A stretch of 64,000 nucleotides of DNA from Apostichopus japonicus (taxonomy: Eukaryota > Echinodermata > Holothuroidea > Aspidochirotida > Stichopodidae): assembly GCF_037975245.1 (NCBI RefSeq), contig NC_092572.1, positions 18,933,989 through 18,997,988 on the forward strand. Direction: 5' to 3'. The notes under the pieces are model-generated. The model made no database searches. It was given only the letters and a program-made list of their open reading frames with translations, and was not told the DNA's origin. The position numbers and the translations under genes are program-made. This document shows positions 11,708 through 25,000 of the stretch, one piece after another; positions within the stretch are counted from its first letter, which is position 1; the number at the start of each line of letters is the position of its first letter.

Positions 11708-12181
11708 GGGGGGGGGGATTGGAGTAACAACGGTTGTAATTTAAGCCTTTTAACTAATTGAATATATAGAACTCCAATCGAGTTGATGAAATGACCGTTT
11801 ACTTCCATCGCATCCTTACAGTGTCACTAGGCTGACAATTGCGACGAATATTTGCAGTTGATCGCGGAGAGTAACTCGAGATGCCAAAATAAGTTGTTGC
11901 ATTCGGTGAAACTGTAATGAGATTATTGGTAGCCTTTTGGTAAAGACAAGTAAGTCAGTTTTGAACAGGAAATAGTTGAGACTTATATTCATGATCGCTT
12001 ATTGTAAGATCGTTCTGATTGTCTATGCATAAATGCTCAAAATCTAATGACGTTGACATGGTATTCTTGACAAATGTCAATCAATTTGGCAATGAATTTG
12101 TAACTTTGTTTGTATGGGCTTATTTTGACAATTACTTGTTGTTGTTTGTTTTTGCCCATTGCTTGTATACGCGTATATCAC

Positions 12182-12453
12182 CCGATACACATAGAGAACA
12201 CAGAGAAAACTGGATCGTGCTATAATTCGCGGTAGCATGTGCTATTATGATTACAGTAAGAACTAAGGATATGTGTAATCCCAACCAATCCAGTTGTTTG
12301 GTATTTGTTGGAATTACAAATATCCTCAGTTCTTATTGTAAACTTCATAGCACATGCTACCGATTTATCAGATTTGTCAGCACGATCCAGTATTTACTCT
12401 GATACAAAAACTTTCAGATTTACAATAGATCCTGTAATCTCTGTGTGAATCGG
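12182..12453. mobile_element. Fold-back element, copy 1
   Basis: The outer ends are inverted repeats: CCGATACACATAGAG at the left, CTCTGTGTGAATCGG at the right. Inside is a long imperfect palindrome with arms of about 80 bp, from GGATCGTGCT (about 12213) to AGCACGATCC (about 12389), including GGTAGCATGTGCTAT and GTAAGAACT-AGGATAT. A second, diverged copy lies at 43830-44088, showing that this is a dispersed family. No coding capacity. Confidence 0.85.
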
Positions 12454-12746
12454 CTGCGTATACATCTTCAGTAGTATATAATTGTCTCGTGGATAAGTCT
12501 GAATGGATAGTTAATTGGTGTCCCATATATCGCTATGATCGCTGCTATATTACAGTTCCATGCTAAACCTTGTAGTTTGATAACAAATGGGAATTGTCTA
12601 TCCGTTATGTGGATATACATTTATTGTGAAAATGCAAGCAGATGTTGCTAGAGAGAAGGTCGGGAGCATTTCGTATAAACAGGCCAATGAAAAGAGAAAT
12701 ATAAGGGTTAAATGGTGAAGGGCCGGATAATGCCTCAGGCTCTGTG

Positions 12747-13059
12747 GTCAACAAGGAAGTCAGCGGTAATATGTGAAAACATACACGTATAGTCAAAGCA
12801 GGTTGTGACATGTTCTTCCGGGTCATGGCACTCAAGGAACCGGAAGTACGTATTTTAAGCTGCGAACCAGGAGTTGTGGACACCGATATGTACAAGCAGG
12901 TTGTACACTAGCGTCGATGAAGAATTGAAATCGACTGTTAGGAATATTGAAAAGCAAAGTTAATTCCTGAACAACCCGAATAATCTACGGAAGCTGTAAT
13001 CAAAGTTCTAAGAGGAGGATAAATATAGGAATGCTCCCGTTGTAAGTGTCTATGACGTA
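12747..13059 (+). pseudogene. Decayed sepiapterin reductase fragment (SDR family)
   Basis: Reading forward, the fragment aligns with the C-terminal half of sepiapterin reductase, the NADPH-dependent short-chain dehydrogenase of the last tetrahydrobiopterin step. Visible landmarks are a VN...S segment (family: VNISSL), KAGCDMFFRVMALKEPEVR (family: KAARDMLFQVLALEEPNVR), EPGVVDTDM (family: APGPLDTDM), TSVDEELK (family: TSVDPDMRK) and a terminal VYDV. It is disabled by an in-frame TGA at 12774, a TAG at 12909 near a frameshift, a TAA after EKQS, and further shifts before the end. The catalytic Tyr region is degraded. Similarity may extend upstream to about 12598 but is weak. It lies about 290 bp after a fold-back element. 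The assignment rests on recalled family motifs. Confidence 0.82.
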
Positions 13060-13261
13060 ATGGGAATGTAAGTTGAATAATGCATAGTAGGGCATAAATA
13101 TAACCTAGTTAGTTTTGTCATACCTTACACGAAATTTCCAAACCCAATGTTTCTATTAAGTTTATTAACAAAGAAAATCCATTGTCTTTATGTCAGAATG
13201 TTGCAATGATAGATAATGTTTGTTACTATACAGAATATGAACTTATTCGTTATTCACAGAA

Positions 13262-13264
<3 letters not shown>

Positions 13265-13292
<28 letters not shown>
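13265..13292. repeat. Short (TA)n microsatellite
   Basis: About 14 TA dinucleotides. Confidence 0.95.
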
Positions 13293-13295
<3 letters not shown>

Positions 13296-13900
13296 TACAT
13301 AAAGCTGAACACAAGTCTAAATATAATATCATCCACACACTTCATGCTCCAATACTTTGTGTTTTTCTTAAAGCATTACCAGAAATCTTTATTTTCTGAT
13401 GGGAATTGTCCTTCACAAAGATCTTTTTCATGTAAGCCAAATATTGTTGTTTGCAACAAGGGCAAGCTCATCTTCCTAGCTAAAAGCCAGGAGGTTCACT
13501 TCTAGTTGACCGTGGTTCACCGTCTAGTCAAGATAACATACAAGATACCAATCCGTTTGTCAATATCGCCCTCTCTTAAGTAATCCACTTTCAAATAACA
13601 AGCTCGTGAGAAACGTGTTTATTAATGGGGTAAAGCACAGAACCGAGCAGCAGTATTTATTCTCAAATTGTCTTGGATAGCAAAGAGGTGGAAGATGAAC
13701 GGGTCGGGTGGTGAGGGGTTGCAGTAAATCAGTCCATTTCAGGCCATTTGACGAGAATAGCTTTTGTACCGTGTATTATGTTACACTAATATAACATATA
13801 TACATGACTCGCACTACATCCGATTGACTGAGCATGAAAGCTTTCATCTGGCATGTCCTACAACCCTCTCCTCTTCCCTCTCCTTCCCAGCCATCACATT

Positions 13901-13976
13901 TAATATGATATCATATGATATCATATGATATCATATGATATCATATGGTATCATATGATATCATATGATATCATAC
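13901..13976. repeat. 10-bp palindromic tandem repeat ATATGATATC
   Basis: Seven to eight copies of a 10-base unit, one carrying a single change to ATATGGTATC. The unit is nearly self-complementary, so a single strand can fold into many alternative hairpins. CT-rich tracts flank it on both sides. Confidence 0.93.
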
Positions 13977-16900
13977 CATCCCTCGCCATCCCAATCCCTC
14001 CCTCCCCCTACCCTCTTCTTCTCCGAGCATTACGACAAAAGATAGCGCGGATTTCCTTCACATCGCTTCAGCGTAACCAGTGGACAGAACCTAACCCGCA
14101 TCGTATTATATTATGTGAAAATAAATTAATGATTGTCTCCCTCTATTTGTCTGTTATTCTCCTTATTAATTGAACTCCTATAGCAAAGTCTCTTTTCGGC
14201 TTACTTGATTGTTCTGGGATAGAGATTGTAACATATAAGTGACATTTTGTAAGTAGGATTAAATGTGTCGACTTATAGGTTGGAGTTAGCGTTGTAGTAT
14301 ACGGTATGAATATCGCTGGCACATTGTTGAACCCATGCTCCCTGCCACCTCTTGAAAGAAAAGATTCTTACTTGTAATTATACGATTTTCTAGAAATTCA
14401 GGAGGCAGATTTAATAGATAACCGCGTTAAGCTGTATCACGAATGGTCATTTATACAAATGGTGAATCTAAAGTATTGAAGCACTTAACATGACCTAACA
14501 TTGGGATGGTTTTCATTGGCATCACTAATTATATTTTGCCTTAGAAATATGAAAAGAAAACAAAACGGAAATAAGAGGTTTGAAATCCTAACCGTCTCGC
14601 TTTGACATCACAGATTTACAAATCAAAACTACAGTGTGAGTGGTTGCTCGAAATGAATGAGGGCAGTATTGCAGAACTTAGCATGCATAGATATTCACTT
14701 TGGCTTCGGCTTTTCGTACGTACATTGTTTCTGAATGCTGCCGTTTTGAACGAATCGGACCGTAATGGTAATTACCGACGTTATAGTCATTGCCGACTTT
14801 GCAATCAGCCCCCCCCCCCCCTCCTGGGTAAGAGTGACTCCAATTTTTATCTTTCGGGAACCAAACATGACATACAATAATCAAATAACGATATCTCTCA
14901 AAAGAGAGCAAGATTTTTTTTTCGAAACTGGGGGAGCTGTTCATCACGAAGATATCCATCACATGAACTAAAGATAACAGAAGGATGGGGCCATGTATTT
15001 ATACTCTAATGTGGGGAATCTATCGAAACTCATCTGATTTGATATCTTGCAACTGGTAAAATCTCGTAAAGCTGTTGTATGGTAAAATGTCAAAGCGATG
15101 CATATTCATAAGATTGCATGTTCATTAGAATGTTTGTTTTTTCTATTTCATTTTCACATAACGAAACTGCATTATTCGCTTCCATTATGGTACGTGTAAT
15201 TTAGGTATGAAATAAAGAAAATACATCTTTAGAGTAATTATCAATACTTGTAATTTATCGTGATCAAAATGCATATAGGAGGTTGTGACCATGTAATCTC
15301 TTCAAAGGTTGCCCATAGGTACAGCATTTATTTATTTTCATATGTTGTTGATCATTTAAAAAAAACATTGTTTTCAGTTCAGGTTGTATTTTTATACCAT
15401 TTTTAAATTTTTGAGAAGTGACCCGTTTATCATCAATTATAAAATTACCCGACTATTTAGTGTATAACATACAGTCCATTTGTATAGGTAAGTTCCTCGT
15501 GTGCATATATAACAAACTAAATTGGAAAAAGAATTCTATGGTTTCAAATAATATGTGAAATATGCATTACAGATTTGTCAAGGATATAAAAATGGGAATG
15601 AATGTTATGCAAGTTAAAGAACATGTTGCGGTTGATTCAATTGAAGAAAAAAATGGTATTAATATTTCGATCTGCACCGAGAAACCGACTTCATCATCAT
15701 CTTATCCTTAAAGGAGAATTCCATGGATTTTAATAGCTGAATATTTTGAAAGCCGAAATGGCAGTAGAGATATATAACTCCCTGAATTCCCTTCCAAACG
15801 CAAATTATTTATTTTTTATGATGTTGACATCCTTACCCACGCATTCAATCAGGCAAAATCATGCGTGGGGAATAATTTATCTCGCATACCACTAGGTGTC
15901 TTTACGACTTAATCGGCGTTCCTTGCAGAGTGGGTTTATCGTAAGATTATCTAGTGTGCACTTAAAATTCCCCAAAAGAGGAATCTGATTTATCTCTATA
16001 TAGCTGCTGAGCAAAAGTGTTGGAATGATTCATGAGTAACATCATTAATATTCATGATTCCCCTCCAATCGTTTTGGTCTATTTACTGTAGCCTACGCGT
16101 TGCAATCTTGTGAAATAATAGGTTAAAAGGTTTACTTACTCTCCTGCGATTCTAACGACATTAAACTGTCAGGTTAAGTGGGGTTATAATTTCGGTTCAT
16201 CGCTCAACAGATTTGGGGGAGGGGGGGGGACCCGGAATAACAAATGTTTGTTAGCTTGATCAGTTTAGTTTCTTTACAAATAGTGAAAAAAACTACAAAA
16301 TATTTCAAAATTTCGATTAATGTTCTTTTTTTGGCACTTCTGTAACATCAAATGCTAACATGTCCGGGCGACGAAATCATTGAAGCAAAGTACGCCAAAA
16401 CTGATCTCGTTAATTCATTATGAGCTTTTTACACATTAGACGTCAGTTAGTCTCCATAGAACCTCACTCTAAAAAAAAAATCGACGAATTAATGGCTTCT
16501 CCTGTCTTCCATTTAAAAAAAAAACTTTTTTTTAAAGTTTTTGCGCTAAATGGAGAAACTTTTCTCGATTTTTAATAATTTTCTTTTGTTGACATTTTAC
16601 CTTAGAAAATGATACCGCAAATTAAAGATTTTATTTTATTATGAATATTGCGAACCTTTTTTGTGTCTCGAAATAACCTTTATTCTGATAGATTTCTGGA
16701 ATAATTTATTGATTAAAGACTTGGAATTGGCAACCAAAATTAATGAAATGACCTTTTGTCGGGGTACGCAATTCGCTTCAATAAATAAAGAGAAACAGAG
16801 AAAAATGGCGTCTCGCTTAAACGGGTATGAACTTTGAAAACGAACAGGCAGCTCTGTATATAAGAAATTAAAAAAACAGACAGAATGTGGGAAAGTTTAA

Positions 16901-19696
16901 TCAACGTTATCAAATGTTTTATGGTGCATGCTAAACTATAGATTAAGTTTTTGATTTTGAAAAAGCAGGTCGATTTCTATGGAACGCGATACAGATGTAA
17001 ACAAAAATTCCTTTATTTGTGCGTCGTATATAAGCTAACGGCGTCAATGAATGTTTAAAGCTATGATCAGCTGTTCCAAAACACCTCCGGGGGAGGCGTG
17101 ACAAACCAAATTTAAATGACGTCATCAGTTCACATTTGACACATTATATGACGTCACTAGTTTGTTACGTCTATTTTCTCTTTACTGCTTAAACTTCTGA
17201 TTTCTCGTTAAAGCTGAAATTTTAACGTTAAATCAGAAACCTTTCATTACATGCGCAAAGCAATTGAAAAACAAAAGTTGCCAATACCATGTCATTTATG
17301 TGAAATTGAAGAAGTAAATGAACTAATTATTCTCAAATTTTATCATCGACTATTAACCTTTTCTTTTCAAAGAAAATGGATTTAAAACACCAATACCTCA
17401 AGAAATCTCCCTCTGAATTTCGCGGTTATATAAACAGATTCACAAATTTGGAGTCATGCATCGGAACCATGCAATATGCATTACCTACCAATCTACTCTG
17501 TGTTTCACTACGCGGTCTTCCTGGTTAGAGAAAGCTAAATCACTTATACTAAGTTTCCTGATGTATATAAGGTACGCTATACCTTAAAGGCATTGAAGAC
17601 TCGCCCCAAACCGCGTGCCGCCCTCTGAAAAACAGTTAACTTTCCGTTGCTTGCAAGTGAAGTTTTCTTCTTGTCGCTACAAAATGTAGACAGTAATGAA
17701 ACGTGATACCGTGTAATCTTTTATCTAGACCTTAGATGTCCATCGCTGCTATGTACACTGTGTTGTTGGTATTGACCGTAGCTGTATGTATTGACTGTAC
17801 ACTAGTGTCTAATTACTGACGGTAGAAAGCTGTGTGTGTATTTTCTGGGATCGATGGTGATGTCTAACATTTCTGTTACCCTTCGTTCGAAAATAGGTCA
17901 GATTACCGGCATGAGACGCTTCTTTGTGCGCGTTTCTTCACACCCTTTAACTACAACTTTTATATTGCCATTAAACTTCTCCGTTTGCAAAGGGACTTTG
18001 TTTGAACACGCTCAAATGGTCAATTTCATGTATAGTCTCTCACTATTCTCAACACCTTAGTTCGCTTTGTTATCATATCGTAATAGCTCATTTCTATACG
18101 TGGAAATAATCATGACGTCATCAAGCCATTTTTTTCTTCCATTCAGGATCTGCTTACCAAAACGATTTATTGGAAGGTTCTGCGATAAATATATAATAAG
18201 AAAAAACCAATATCGTTGTGATCATCAGAACCATGAACCATTTTACTTCCGCCTACGTAACTTCTTAAAGGTATATATATATTGTTGATTCGTTAATGTT
18301 TATATGCTCGATGACCCATATCACTATATAGTGAGTATAGAATACGCAACTTCTTCATCTTACCAAAATGCCGAAACGTTTACCAACAGCAAGAGCACAG
18401 CGAGTCATCGATGACACAGCGACAGCCTATCAGATGCCAGTATATACATACATAACATACCACCACTAGCCTATCCAATAATAACACTATGACAGATGAT
18501 AATGGTAGTCACTCAAACGTAACCGGAAGCGTTTTGTCTCATTAAATTATCCAATAATAAAGTCACTTCCGTTATAAATTTCTTGAATATCTGTATAGTT
18601 TGCTTTCTATTTTAGTACATTGCTTTAAGGAAAGAATTTGCTCTCGTAATAAAAGCGTCGAGAGGGCAAAAAGTATCGTGCATAATAGGATCAATATCGA
18701 TTCAATAGACTCATCGTCTCCCATGGGAGGCCGAAAAGGAAATTATTCAAACTGACGTTAAAGATGTTTGCTTAACGATCAATATTTCGCGACTCCCGTC
18801 AGGGTAAACCAATGCACCTGAGGTATCAGTTATATATGCTGTCTTCAGTTTGAAGAAGAATCTCAAAACAGTTTAAATAGTTCATTTCCAGTTGCTAATG
18901 TTAGTTGCAATGAGTGTACCACTGGGAAAAGTTACGTTATAGCGATAAAGAAATCTCATTGGTTGGCTAACGTTATTACGTCAAGGAAAATAACCGGTTA
19001 TGAAAATAAACATGTTTTGAATTTTCCTCACTGCCTATAGTGGTACAATCCCTAAGGAAAGATGCATTTTGTGAATCAAACAGTCAATAACATGGAAACT
19101 ATCTTGAATGTGTTAGCAGAACATTTAAAAATAACATATAAGGCTATTTTAATACATTTTTTGCCATTGGTCTCATGAATGCTATATCTACGTGACATAT
19201 TTTACAACCCCTCGTATCTAATATTTCAAATGATACAAACAAACCGTATACTCTAATAAATATTGCAGGTAAGTGGAAGGGGGATGGGAGGGGGAGCATG
19301 GGGGTACTTTTGTAACTTCAACTTTACTATAGGTTAATTATTCTGTGATTCCCTTTGAAGTTGATAGCGTATTACCGTATTTACCGTAAAGAGTAAAACT
19401 TTTGCTTTTCAAACGCTCACGCTCACGCGCACGCGCACAAATGTTTATAGTTTTGCTGTATTACTACACAACTACTATAAAAAGTCAGTTTTGATTGTCT
19501 AAAACCTTTATTCATTTAATGTTTGTTTGTTTTTTCTTTTCGAGTTAAATATTAAATAATTATGGTTCAGGGGTGTACCGCTAATTTCCACTAAAGATGC
19601 AATCAGGCCCAGCATATAACAACCATCGAAGTTAGGTAACACTTCCATTGTAAAGATGCCTTCCTTGGCAGTATATGGGAAACCATTTTAACATTT
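13977..19696. other. Non-coding stretch, no gene seen
   Basis: AT-rich DNA with scattered homopolymers, for example a 13-base poly(C) at 14809-14821. A CTTAAAGGAGAATTC motif at about 15707 recalls the dispersed repeat found at 41.6 and 51.9 kb. No exon with domain-like sequence was found. Confidence 0.45.
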
Positions 19697-20085
19697 TGTC
19701 CGAATCATGTTTAAGATACCTCGAATTATTTTCAGATATCGAAATAAAAACATCTCATGTTTATGTTAGATATCTACAAAGTATTATAGATATCTTGACT
19801 CCATTGTCAAATATCTTAAAATCTCATATGTTTTTTTGATGTCTGAATTATAATTTCAGACATATGTATTTAGTTTAGCAGATGTATAAGCCTATCAGTC
19901 TCAAATTCTAATTCAGGCATATCGAATTTAGTTCCACAAATCTCAATAACAATTCCATATATCATAACCGAAATTTACAAAAAACATCTCAGTCACATTT
20001 TAATTCAGATAATTATGTCTAGAATCTTTTCCGGACTAAATATCGAACTCGCATTTCAAAGCCCGGATGTCATTTTAATCATATT
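19697..20085. repeat. Degenerate repeat of AGATATC/ATTT-AGATATC type
   Basis: Motifs such as TCAGATATCGAAAT, TTAGATATCTACAAA, TAGATATCTTGACT, CAAATATCTTAAAA, CAGACATATG and CAGGCATATCGAATTT recur every 25-50 bases, with text resembling 'cagatatc...gaattt' between them. This looks like an old, diverged tandem array. Confidence 0.5.
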
Positions 20086-21768
20086 TAAAGTTTGGTACCG
20101 ATTTTATGCATTGTTTATATAATCCTTCATAAATATCATCATCAAATTACACAACTTTCCGTCTGTCTGTCTATCTATCAGTCTTCTCTGCAAATTAAAA
20201 AAAAAATCTTCCTCTTCTCTGAAGCTCAAAATATTGAGACATTTTTTGTTGAAACTTTTAAGGAACTAACCTTAAGAGTTGACTCAATTCCTCTGATTGT
20301 GAATTTGATTTCATTTGCCTCTGTCTCTGTTGAGTATACTATGTTGCCCTATGTAGTAAGACAAACTGTTTATGACGTCATCATTAACCCTTAGAGAGAA
20401 AAGGGAATAGGTGTCTCTCATATTTCCCTTAGGTAATTAAACAGTTCTTTCTCGTATTCCTGCTGACGGTGGTGCAAAGGGGCCATGTGTTGGCTTTCCT
20501 AAAGAAAAATCGAAACATTATCATTGAAGCTATACAAGAATGTATGAAGTAATATAATTATTTTTTGCCGAAATTGTGTCTCTTTAATTTTGTTAAAACA
20601 AAACGTACATAATGCCAATCATCTACACATATGTTTTTTTTAGCTAACTTGAAATTAATTAGTTGTGTTTGCAGGTTTACATATTCCCATGTAATGCACA
20701 TTCACTTCAAAACAAATCATTTAGTTAATTTGAATTTAGTTAGAAGTCATAGCCAGACTTCTAGAAACCTGCAAAAAGTCCATCAAATCACAGATCATAT
20801 GTTATTACTCGGTCAAGGGACCAAGGGTTGGAGGCGGGGGGGGGGGGGGCGACGGGAGCATTTTTTCGGATCCCGATAGCTATAGGCCACCGGGTCCCAC
20901 GTTTGCCGTCATCATCTTCCCTTATTTAGCCTATATAATATTTTTGAAATAGCTTATTATCTACCTCATATTTGCCGGGCTTCCTCGATGATTCCGGGCA
21001 CACTGGGCCTGTAGCCGGCATATACTTGGCCCAACCCAACCTCTCGTCAGGCCTGTCATAAGCTATAAGGGGCACAATGTGGAATATGAAAGGATATGAA
21101 TCTATATAGCCTATATAGACATATCTACTTGTTGGATGTTTTGGCAAACAGTAACATTTTCCTGACGTTGATTATATACGGTCACTGCACTATGCACTTG
21201 AATGGTTCTGGTTTCAGTTGGAAAAATACGTACTTTTTGTAATCAAACATTAAGCAGATTCATTATTTTGTTCTTTGAAAAAAAAAAATTGAAGAACTTT
21301 AGGCTTTATGAGAAATAACCATGAAAGAACGGGGAAACCATGAGAGAAAAAACAAGAAAATTCTGCTATGCAAACGTCAGGGTTATAAAGTTGACGAAAC
21401 ACAAATAACACTAACAAATTGAACCACAGTACTGTAAGAGTCAATAAGAAACGATAACTGACAGTACCATAGCAAATAAAAAAATATGAGCACGCATTTT
21501 ATAAAGTATTAACATTTGTTTTGTAAAATTTCATTTTACTTATAAATGACTATTCCCCACATGTTATCGTGACAAAAGAAAGAAAATCGTACCGTCAGTG
21601 TGTTAAACTGTACGTCCAATTGTTTAGAAACCAAAATTCATTGAACGCTATATACGTCGCCTTGCGAATCAATCGTCTTTACCCCCCCCCCTCCCCCCAC
21701 CTCCCGCACCCCCAACAATATATGTAAGTTAGTTTAGTTGGACATGTACACTATATAGATATGCAATA

Positions 21769-22071
21769 CCGGTGCTGTGGCCGAGTGGATAATGGCGGTG
21801 GCATTTGAAGCAATGAAGCTTAGCAATCGGGAGGTTCGGGGTTCGATACCCGGCAGGGTTATAGTAAGGTGGGTTTTTCATCCAAGAGAAAACTACGGTA
21901 TTCCCATCTGAAATGACTTTCTAAATTGAAAAGATTCAAAATTTGAGTTTAAATGTTGAATTGGCAGCGACCGGACGTGTAAGTTGTAATCTATTAGCCC
22001 TTGCGGGTGTCTACCAAATTTGTAGTCGCTTCAGCGTCGTAAAATTAACTGCTGATTAATATTATTATTTT
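21769..22071 (+). mobile_element. tRNA-derived SINE
   Basis: The 5' part is tRNA-like. It has a box A, TGGCCGAGTGG, at 21778-21788 and a box B, GGTTCGATACC, at 21840-21850, spaced as in class II (Leu/Ser-type) tRNAs. A tRNA-unrelated body follows and ends in an ATTATTATTTT tail at about 22061-22071. The pol III boxes would be its internal promoter; mobilisation would need a partner LINE. The acceptor stem does not pair well, so it is not a functional tRNA gene. Confidence 0.8.
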
Positions 22072-22079
22072 CCTGGTAC

Positions 22080-25000
22080 GGTATATAGTTAGTTGTACAC
22101 AACATCATGTACGTCAACGTGAGACGAGCTCCGTTACTGTCAGAAAGAGAGTTATTTATCACTGCGCTGGATTATGTACTTTAACAGAATCGTGCTATCC
22201 GAGGATATAAAACTAATCACCTCAGATCTGGAGGGAAATTCATTAGGTATGTTTACAGTTGAGTAATGAATGCTATTAAGCAATGTGTATATATATCCTA
22301 TACATATATGTATATATTAAATGAATGAATAGATTGATTTATGATTGGCTCTGTTATTGATATAGGATGTTTACGATTTCCCTTTCCCGGTATAAAATGT
22401 TTCGTTGTTTCAATCACGCATGCGCAAATTGAAACCGTAGTTGAGGCAACAACACTATAATTACCGTTCAGTGTTAGTGGGGTTGACGTTGACTAAAGTC
22501 AGGCCTCAAAATTCAGAAGAAATAATGATAGTCAAATGAATTCAAATCATTTTTATTCTTAACGATGTACAGTCGACTTTGAGCATGAGCCATTCTAATT
22601 GGTGTCGTCATATCACGTGCCCTTAACCCGAAAGTACGGCACGAACATGCGCACTTTAGATAACGATTTTGTTTATTGCAGTGACGTAATGTCCAACCCC
22701 CTTCATAGGAAAGGTTTCAGATATTTATTAGAACCATGAGAAATAAGAAGAATGGAAAGTAGTATGATGGTATATTGGCCTATGATGTTTTTCGTGGAAT
22801 AGGTAATAGCAGACGTACGGAGCAAATTATATTTAAACAATGAAAAGGTTGCCATGGGAACCATCGTCTAAACACTCCAACAAGAACAAGAGAGAAATGA
22901 TCCTGTCATTGGTCAAAATCATACGGTAAATATATTTTCAAAATTCGTTAACGAACCATGTCCCGGGTTTTTAATGTTTACATCAAATCAAAATTCACAC
23001 CACAATCGGTTGCTATACGAGAATTATTAAACGAGTATACTCCGCAACTCTGTATGTCCTTCTAAGGCTACCGTAGTATGACTGAAGCGTCTGTGTTCTG
23101 TCCAAATTCCTGTTTTGGAGATTGTCAGGTATTTATAGAAGGTGCGTTAAAATATATTAATAGACCACCAAAAAAAGGAGCTTGATTTCGATGAAGAAAA
23201 AGGAAAATAGAAGAGGGAATGCTGTATAGACGTAAAATTTAGGCCGAAGAGACTGATTAAAGCCGACTCGGTGTTTGTTTGGACTGTTACCAAGCATTCA
23301 TTTCCCTTCCAATGAAACTCAAGATTTATTGGAGACTATAGACGTGACAATCAAATAGAGAATACAACGGCGATGTTAACGTTGAGTAATGATTTCCATG
23401 CATGAGTTAAATCCACTGCCGGCGAGCTCTTAGATTAAACGAAAGAGGCAACAAAAAAAAAAAACTGAAATATATTCCATACGTTGGTTACATAGCAACT
23501 TTATATACACAAGAATGTTTCTCATATTGCTGTTGCCGAATCATAACATTGCATCTCGTTGAAATTGTTTTAGTATTGCTTCATTTATAACTGTCGTCGT
23601 TCTTTCATATTATACCGTTAATCGTGTTCAGTATATTCTACTTAATCAGTAGCCTGGCACACAACCAGGAATTATATGTTGGAGGAGCACCAGCAGTTTT
23701 GACAAGGTGCATCGACAATTTAGGGAATTAAGGGAACATTATTCCTTTCATGTAACTTGCGATATTTTTGTTTGATTTAAAAAAAAATTGTGGCATAGAT
23801 GGGAGAGGGGGAACATATATCGGCACGCAGGTAGGGGGGGGGGTAGCACGACCCCGGCCTGGCTACGGGCCTGCTTACCAACATATTTATTATAAGTATT
23901 ACAAATACAATTTTCATTTTTAATGGTATTTAGTATTTCGGTTTGCATTCTCAAACAGGAGCAACCCAGCCCATGCATAAGCAGCAGGCATATAATTGTA
24001 CCCAGCCAATGACAATATCATAATTACATGACATCAATTTAAGGGACAAAATGAACGAATGTTAAACTGAAATGCATTGCAAATTGCTTTGATGTGCTTG
24101 GGTGACAATAAGAACAATTAAAACACAAACCCGCTTTTTCGATCAAAAAGTCAATAACTATATCAAGAAAAAAATATATTAAAACACATCTGTGGGATTA
24201 TTATAATTATATAATTTAATACATAACTCCAGTTCTACGTACAGAGGAAATATCTTTGTCATTTTCGTCGGGTATCATTTAACAAAATCGTTTTTGCCAT
24301 AAATGTCTAATTTTTGTTAAATTTTGCAGAATTTAACCAATTCTTAAACTCTTGCTACAGTTCTACCTGACAAAGAATTTACAATACTCCTGGTTTAGTG
24401 TGTTCTTCGTTAATTTTATCTTTCAAATATTTTGCAAAATTTCTAACTTTTTGAAAATTAATATAATTTATCCTATTTTTTTCATAAAGTCGGAAGTTTA
24501 TGTGAGTTTGTCTTTCACTGAGTGAAGCTGAGAGAAACCCTGACAGTTGATTTAAGTAACATCTTCATACGCCACCTTAAAAAAGTGCCGTTCGCAGTAA
24601 ATAACGCCGCTCTCATATAGGCCTAGGTCATGAAAATCATTTCAGATTCTAAACCTATATAAAGTACTATTTTTTATATTTCCTCCCTGATTTCATTTGT
24701 AATAACTACATCCTGTCAAAGTTAACTTATTAGGATAATAAACAGAAAACGATATATAAATATTTAATTAATATCGAAAGTAGGGCTTATATGCAAACCC
24801 CCGAAGTATTAGCTTGGCATATATATTAAAGATATCAACAGAATCAACTTTACCAATATCAACATCTTGTGACAACGTAACACGAGGTAAATTTGAATAG
24901 TACCATCCGTGTCACCTTAAGAAATTATGTTTCTGAATTTAACAATATAGTGTTGAAACTCTTAAATGGGACACAAAACCAAACCATCAACTTTGTTTTG

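Noticed and set aside
12605-12895. 96-codon minus-strand frame
   Set aside because: It is the antisense shadow of the sepiapterin reductase pseudogene, whose motifs read on the plus strand.
21769-21856. Functional Leu/Ser tRNA gene
   Set aside because: Poor acceptor-stem pairing and a downstream SINE body with ATT tail.
23640-23873. Complete hAT element ending at 23873
   Set aside because: The right end looks good, but the possible left end near CAGTAGCCTGG does not match and the 8-base flanks differ.
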